A stretch of DNA of 54,407 nt. It comes from an uncultured Devosia sp. (lineage in GTDB: Bacteria > Pseudomonadota > Alphaproteobacteria > Rhizobiales > Devosiaceae). The notes under the pieces are model-generated. The model made no database searches. It saw nothing but the letters and a program-made list of their open reading frames with translations, and was not told the DNA's origin. The DNA is taken from contig NZ_CAMLHM010000021.1 of NCBI RefSeq assembly GCF_946479885.1, positions 1 to 54,407 of the forward strand, given 5' to 3'. This document shows positions 50,250 through 54,407 of the stretch, piece after piece. Made by a program: the position numbers and the translations under genes. Each line of letters starts with the position of its first letter. Position 1 is the stretch's first letter.

Positions 50250-52409
50250 CTACTTCCCGTCCCGCGCCTTCACCTTGCGCCGCGCCGCGTGCAGCAGCGG
50301 TTCGGTATAGCCACTGGGCTGATCCGCCCCATGCAAAGCCAGATCCAGCGCGGCATTAAACGCCACCGACTGGAAATTCTCGGCCATCGGACGATAGAGC
50401 GGATCGCCCGCGTTCTGCCCGTCGACCACCGCCGCCATGCGCTCGAAGGTCGAGGTCACCTCGTCCCGCGACACCAGCCCATGGCGCAGCCAGTTGGCCA
50501 CGGCCTGGCTGGAAATCCGGCAGGTGGCGCGATCTTCCATCAGCCCGACATTGTTGATGTCGGGCACCTTGGAACAACCGACGCCCTGCTGCACCCAGCG
50601 CACCACATAACCCAGGATGCCCTGCGCATTGTTCTCGAGCTCGCGGGTGATTTCCTCGCGGCTGAGCGAGAACGGGACCTGTATCGGCATCGAGAACAGT
50701 TCGCTGAGGGCCGGCACCGCCTGGTTATGGCGCCGCTGCTGCGCCGCGAACACGTCGACCTGGTGGTAATGCAGCGCATGCAGCGTCGCCGCGGTGGGGG
50801 ACGGCACCCAGGCGGTGTTGGCGCCGGCATTGGGATGGGCGGCCTTGCTCGCCATCATCGCCGCCATATCGTCGGGCCGGGCCCACATGCCCTTGCCGAT
50901 CTGCGCGCGCCCACTGAGACCACAGGCCAGCCCGATCAGCACATTGCGATCCTCGTAGGACTGCAGCCACTTTTCGGAACGAACCTCGTCCTTGCGCAAC
51001 ACGGCGCCGGCTTCCATCGCGGTATGGATTTCATCGCCCGTGCGATCGAGGAAGCCGGTATTGATGAAGAACACGCGCTGGCGTGCTTCATAGATGGCTG
51101 CCTTGAGATTGGCCGAGGTGCGGCGTTCCTCATCCATGATGCCGATCTTGATGGTCAGCGGCGGCAGGCCCAGCATCTGCTCCACCGAGGCGAAGATGGC
51201 GCAGGCGAAGGCCACTTCCTCTGGCCCGTGCATCTTGGGCTTGACGATATAGATGGCGCCGGTCGTGCTGTTGACCTTGTCCTGCATGGCGCAGAGCACG
51301 GTGATGGCGGCATCCATCAGGCCCTCGCCGATCGGCTTGCCATTCCACAGCACGGCATCTGAAGTCATCAGGTGGCCGACATTGCGGACCAGCAGCAGCG
51401 CGCGGCCCTTGAGCACCAGCGGCGCGCCATTGACGTCCTTGTAGGTCCGGTCCTCGTTGAGCTTGCGGGTGACGGTCCGGCCGCCCTTCTCGAACGTATC
51501 CTCCAGCGTGCCGTTCATCAGGCCCAGCCAGTTGCGATAGACGCCGACCTTGTCTTCGGCATCGACCGCGGCAACCGAATCCTCGCAGTCCTGGATCGTG
51601 GTCAGCGCCGCCTCGACCACGATGTCGCTGAGCCCGGCCTTGTGCGTGCCGCCGATGACGCTGCCCGGCTCGATGACGAGGATGACATGGAGGCCATGGT
51701 GGCGCAGCACCAGCTCGCCGCTCGTCTCGGTGCCGCCATAGCCGACAAAGGCGCCCGGATCGCGCAGGCCGGTCCGGCCGGAGGGTGTGTCCACCTCGAG
51801 ATGACGGACCTCGCCATCCTTGACCACGTGATAGCCCGTGACATCGCGATGGCTACCGGCAGCAAGAGGCAAGAAATCATCCAGAAAGCTTGCAGCCTTC
51901 TCGACCACCGCCGCGCCACGCGCCGCATTGTAGCCCTTGCCCGGCGCCAGTTCGCCATCGCGGCCGATGACGTCGGTGCCGTAAAGCGCATCATAAAGGC
52001 TGCCCCAGCGGGCATTGGCCGCATTGAGCGCATAGCGCGCATTGGAGACCGGCACGACCAGCTGCGGCCCGCACAGCGTGGTGATCTCCGGGTCTAGGCC
52101 ACTGGTTTCGATGGTGAAATTATCAGGCTCAGGAACGAGGTAGCCGATGTCCCGCAGGAAAAACTCATAGCCCTGCGCATTATTGGCCACTGGCCCATAC
52201 TTGCGATGCCAGTCATCGATTCCAGCCTGCAACTCGTCGCGTTTGGCGAGCAGCCGCGCATTGACGGGCGCATGCTCGGCCACCAGCGCGGCAAAGCCGC
52301 TCCAGAACTGATCAGCCGATACCGACAGGCCCGGCAGCGCTTCTTTCTCGACGAAATCGACCAGCAGCGGGTGGACTGAGAGGCCGGATTTCGTGAGGTA
52401 GCTGGTCAT
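50250..52409 (-). CDS. glcB: Malate synthase G
   Basis: A 719-residue single-chain malate synthase that condenses glyoxylate with acetyl-CoA. Length matches isoform G. Signatures include LEVDTPSGRTGLRDPGAFVG, IVKPKMHGPEEVAFACAIFA (with Mg/glyoxylate residues), and MWARPDDMAAMMASKAAHPNAGANTAWVPSP near the C-terminal side (quoted in part). The ATG at 52409 has only a weak ribosome site (GAAAG). A family A repeat ends 17 bases upstream. It can assimilate glyoxylate from glycolate or from purine breakdown. Confidence 0.96.
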   Translation of the reverse strand: MTSYLTKSGLSVHPLLVDFVEKEALPGLSVSADQFWSGFAALVAEHAPVNARLLAKRDELQAGIDDWHRKYGPVANNAQGYEFFLRDIGYLVPEPDNFTIETSGLDPEITTLCGPQLVVPVSNARYALNAANARWGSLYDALYGTDVIGRDGELAPGKGYNAARGAAVVEKAASFLDDFLPLAAGSHRDVTGYHVVKDGEVRHLEVDTPSGRTGLRDPGAFVGYGGTETSGELVLRHHGLHVILVIEPGSVIGGTHKAGLSDIVVEAALTTIQDCEDSVAAVDAEDKVGVYRNWLGLMNGTLEDTFEKGGRTVTRKLNEDRTYKDVNGAPLVLKGRALLLVRNVGHLMTSDAVLWNGKPIGEGLMDAAITVLCAMQDKVNSTTGAIYIVKPKMHGPEEVAFACAIFASVEQMLGLPPLTIKIGIMDEERRTSANLKAAIYEARQRVFFINTGFLDRTGDEIHTAMEAGAVLRKDEVRSEKWLQSYEDRNVLIGLACGLSGRAQIGKGMWARPDDMAAMMASKAAHPNAGANTAWVPSPTAATLHALHYHQVDVFAAQQRRHNQAVPALSELFSMPIQVPFSLSREEITRELENNAQGILGYVVRWVQQGVGCSKVPDINNVGLMEDRATCRISSQAVANWLRHGLVSRDEVTSTFERMAAVVDGQNAGDPLYRPMAENFQSVAFNAALDLALHGADQPSGYTEPLLHAARRKVKARDGK

Positions 52410-52425
52410 GTCTGAACTTTCTTCT

Positions 52426-52556
52426 CTTCACCTCTCCCTTTGGGGGAGAGGTCGACCCTCTTGGGTCGGGTGAGGGGGCCTTCCCCGCGCGCTGCGCCAG
52501 AACAGGCCCCCTCACCCGGCGCTATGCGCCGACCTCTCCCCCAAAGGGAGAGGTAA
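52426..52556. repeat. REP-like paired palindrome, family A, in the glcB leader
   Basis: Inverted halves with CTCTCCC...GGGAGAG outer hairpins and different inner hairpins (GACCC-TCTT-GGGTC left, GGCGC-TAT-GCGCC right) flank a 24-base spacer. It lies between the guanine deaminase stop and the malate synthase start, so it must be in or near the glcB promoter or leader. Confidence 0.85.
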
Positions 52557-52587
52557 GAAAGCCCGCGCGCAACCTAGGACACCGTGC

Positions 52588-53889
52588 CTAAGCTGCCAAC
52601 CCGCCTAAAGTAGACTTCGCCCTTGCGCCTGCCACATAGACTTCGGCAATGGCGCGGTCGTCGCCCAGCGTCTGCAGCAGGAACAATTCCTCGGCAAGCG
52701 TGGAGACAGTGGCCATGCGCAGGGCCATTGCGGGCGTCGCCGAGGCGTTGAGCACCACGAGGTCGGCGGCATTGCCAGGCGCGATGGCGCCGATCGTTCC
52801 CTCGAGCGACAGCGCCCGGGCATTGCCCAGCGTCATCATGTAGAACGAGTTGAACGGGGTCAGCCGCTGCCCACGCAGCTGCAGCACCTTGTAGCCCTCG
52901 GCCATGGTTTCGAGCATGCCATAGCTGGTGCCGCCCCCGATATCGGTGGCAACGCCGATGCGCACGCCATGCTTGGCGAGCCGCTCGCGGTCGAACAGGC
53001 CCGAGCCGAGAAACAGGTTCGACGTCGGGCAGAACACCGCCACCGAGCTGGTCTCGGCCAGCACGCCAGTCTCGCGATGGTTGAGATGAATACTGTGGCC
53101 AAGCAGGGTCTTGGGGCCGAGCAGGCCATAGTCCTCGTAGATGCCGGTATAGTCCGGCGAGGCCGGATAAAGCTCCATCGATTTGGTGATCTCGTCCGCG
53201 TTTTCACTCAGATGCGTCTGCACGTAGCATTCGGGGTGTTCGGCCACGAGCGCCTGCGAGGCTTCCAGCTGTGCCGGGGTCGAGGTGATGGCAAAGCGCG
53301 GCGAGATGGCGTAGAGCCCGCGGCCCCGCCCATGCCAGTGCTCGATCAGCATTTTCGTGTCGTCATAGCCGGACTGCGCGGTGTCGCAGAGCGCGTCGGG
53401 GGCGTTGCGATCCATCATCACCTTGCCGCCGACCATGAGCATGTTGCGCTTTTCGGCCTCGCCGAAATAGGCATCGACCGAGCGCGGATGGCTGGAGCAA
53501 TAGGCGACCGCCGTGGTCGTGCCGTTGCGGATCAGTTCATCGTAGAAGGCTGCGGCGACGGCACCGGCATGGCCTTGCTGGCTGAACTTCTGCTCCTCGA
53601 CGAAGGTGTAGGTATTGAGCCATTCGAGCAGCGAGCCGGCATAGGAGGCGACGATCTGGCTCTGCACATAATGCAGGTGCGTGTCGATGAAGCCTGGCAG
53701 GATCAGGTGCGGGCGGTGGTCGATCACCTCGGCATCGGCGTCGGGCACATAGTCGCCCACCGCGACGATCTTGCCGTCGGCGATAGTGATGGCGCCATCT
53801 TCGAGATAGCGGTAGCTCGCCTTGTCGTCGAGCCCCTGCGGCTCGCTGACAAAGCTCAGCACACGGCCGCGCAGAATGGTCCTGCTCAT
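52588..53889 (-). CDS. guaD: Guanine deaminase
   Basis: A 433-residue amidohydrolase turning guanine into xanthine and ammonia. The zinc HxH is in [16 protein letters not shown] (about 65-80). YVQTHLSENADEI (about 220-232) and LGHSIHLNHRE (about 258-268) give the third and fourth ligands. VATDIGGGTSYGM holds the catalytic Asp. The start is ATG 53889, overlapping the PuuD stop by 4 bases (ATGA). It follows puuD in an operon, giving a purine-degradation unit. Confidence 0.95.
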   Translation of the reverse strand: MSRTILRGRVLSFVSEPQGLDDKASYRYLEDGAITIADGKIVAVGDYVPDADAEVIDHRPHLILPGFIDTHLHYVQSQIVASYAGSLLEWLNTYTFVEEQKFSQQGHAGAVAAAFYDELIRNGTTTAVAYCSSHPRSVDAYFGEAEKRNMLMVGGKVMMDRNAPDALCDTAQSGYDDTKMLIEHWHGRGRGLYAISPRFAITSTPAQLEASQALVAEHPECYVQTHLSENADEITKSMELYPASPDYTGIYEDYGLLGPKTLLGHSIHLNHRETGVLAETSSVAVFCPTSNLFLGSGLFDRERLAKHGVRIGVATDIGGGTSYGMLETMAEGYKVLQLRGQRLTPFNSFYMMTLGNARALSLEGTIGAIAPGNAADLVVLNASATPAMALRMATVSTLAEELFLLQTLGDDRAIAEVYVAGARAKSTLGGLAA

Positions 53890-54407
53890 TGCCCGGAACC
53901 CTCGCGGAACCACTCGACGATCAACGCTCGCTCCTCGTCGGTCATTTCGCTCACATTGCCTGGGGGCATGGCATGGGCATAGCCGGCCTGCATGGCGATG
54001 TCCCTGGCGTGGTTGGCGACGGCAATGTCATTGTCGAGGATCACGTTTTTGGGCGCCTCATAGATGCCCGGCCAGGCCGGTTCAGCGGTGTGGCACATGC
54101 CGCAGCGCGTCTGCACGGTCAAGCTGGCGGCGTCGAAATGGCTTGCTGCGAGAAAGGGTTCGGCCGCACGAGACGCCACCTCCTCTCCACCAGACCCCGG
54201 CAGTTTCGGCGCCGTAGACAGCCAGGCGATGATGATGAACAGCACCACCGCCACCAGCCACGTCCAGTGCGGATTGCCCTTCCGCGCATGGCGCGTGTTG
54301 AAATAGTGCCTGACAACCACGCCGACCAGGAAGATCAGCGAAGCGATGATCCAGTTCCACTGCGTGGCGAAGGCCAGCGGGTAGTGGCTCGACAGCATGA
54401 AGAAGAT
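53886..54407 (-). CDS. puuD: Urate hydroxylase PuuD, C-terminal part (5' end outside the window)
   Basis: The visible 173 residues carry three hydrophobic segments (for example WNWIIASLIFLVGVVV and WTWLVAVVLFIIIAWLS). A C-terminal cytochrome c domain with the heme motif CGMCH follows (CGMCHTAEPAWPGIYEAP). AHAMPPGNVSEMTDEER holds the probable axial Met. This is the layout of PuuD, a membrane urate hydroxylase that passes electrons to the respiratory chain through its own cytochrome domain. The bulk of the membrane domain lies beyond the right end. It is coupled to guaD by a 4-base overlap. Confidence 0.93.
   Translation of the reverse strand: MFFMLSSHYPLAFATQWNWIIASLIFLVGVVVRHYFNTRHARKGNPHWTWLVAVVLFIIIAWLSTAPKLPGSGGEEVASRAAEPFLAASHFDAASLTVQTRCGMCHTAEPAWPGIYEAPKNVILDNDIAVANHARDIAMQAGYAHAMPPGNVSEMTDEERALIVEWFREGSGQ

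Noticed and set aside
14255..52556. CRISPR array or transposon from the repeated intergenic sequences
   Set aside because: The repeats are dispersed single palindromic pairs, not regularly spaced direct repeats, and no cas or transposase genes are present.
1..54407. tRNA, rRNA, tmRNA, RNase P or SRP RNA genes
   Set aside because: I searched the gaps by eye for T-loop and other conserved cores and found none; a covariance model scan would settle it.

Overview
The window looks like chromosomal DNA of a high-GC alphaproteobacterium of the Hyphomicrobiales (Rhizobiales), most likely a Devosia-like organism. I infer this from the protein types (MelA-type GH4 enzymes with a family-5 ABC importer, PuuD urate hydroxylase, a rhizobial-type xylitol dehydrogenase, a pseudo-receiver beside a TPR regulator), from uniform high-GC3 codon use, and from the many small palindromic intergenic repeats. 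There are no rRNA or tRNA genes, phage genes, transposases or CRISPR arrays that I can see. All genes look vertically inherited and intact except the two cut by the window ends.

Layout. 1-11735 is an alpha-galactoside region: a MelR-like AraC regulator (cut by the left end) diverges from an operon of an oversized substrate-binding protein, two permeases, a fused double ATPase and MelA. After a terminator and a LysE-type exporter comes a second GH4 glycosidase divergent from a second AraC regulator. 11748-17096 holds a homocysteine S-methyltransferase, two MaoC dehydratases, small secreted and cytosolic proteins, a TerC membrane protein, a VOC protein and a GFA protein. 17267-20848 holds apt and the cytochrome bc1 operon petABC. 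21093-29511 holds trmL, hemF, an AAA ATPase, a cysteine-free DUF1059-like protein, a CoA-type Nudix protein coupled to the CCA-adding enzyme, a GNAT, a glutathionyl-hydroquinone reductase, a second Nudix protein and a phosphoesterase. 29548-33042 holds a MetE-like enzyme, a DUF4142-cupredoxin-sigma factor operon and a YCII protein.

33051-36016 is the MurL-MurD2 pair, an alternative route to D-glutamate in peptidoglycan, followed by an SMR exporter. 36024-38473 is a divergent pair: a membrane-anchored regulator with TolB-like and TPR regions, and a degenerate response-regulator receiver. The DNA around them repeats the motif TTACATG. 38728-41313 holds MgtC, an SDR and a xylitol-type dehydrogenase. 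41505-45314 is a tandem pair of CHASE4-type cyclic-di-GMP proteins. 45423-46584 is topoisomerase IB with a previously uncalled 52-residue membrane protein. 46716-54407 is largely purine salvage and catabolism: adenine deaminase with a CocE-type hydrolase, malate synthase G, guanine deaminase and PuuD. Purine rings could be fed through guanine/xanthine to urate and on to glyoxylate, which malate synthase could assimilate.

Between genes lie at least ten copies of four families of REP-like paired palindromes. None of them sits in a divergent promoter region.
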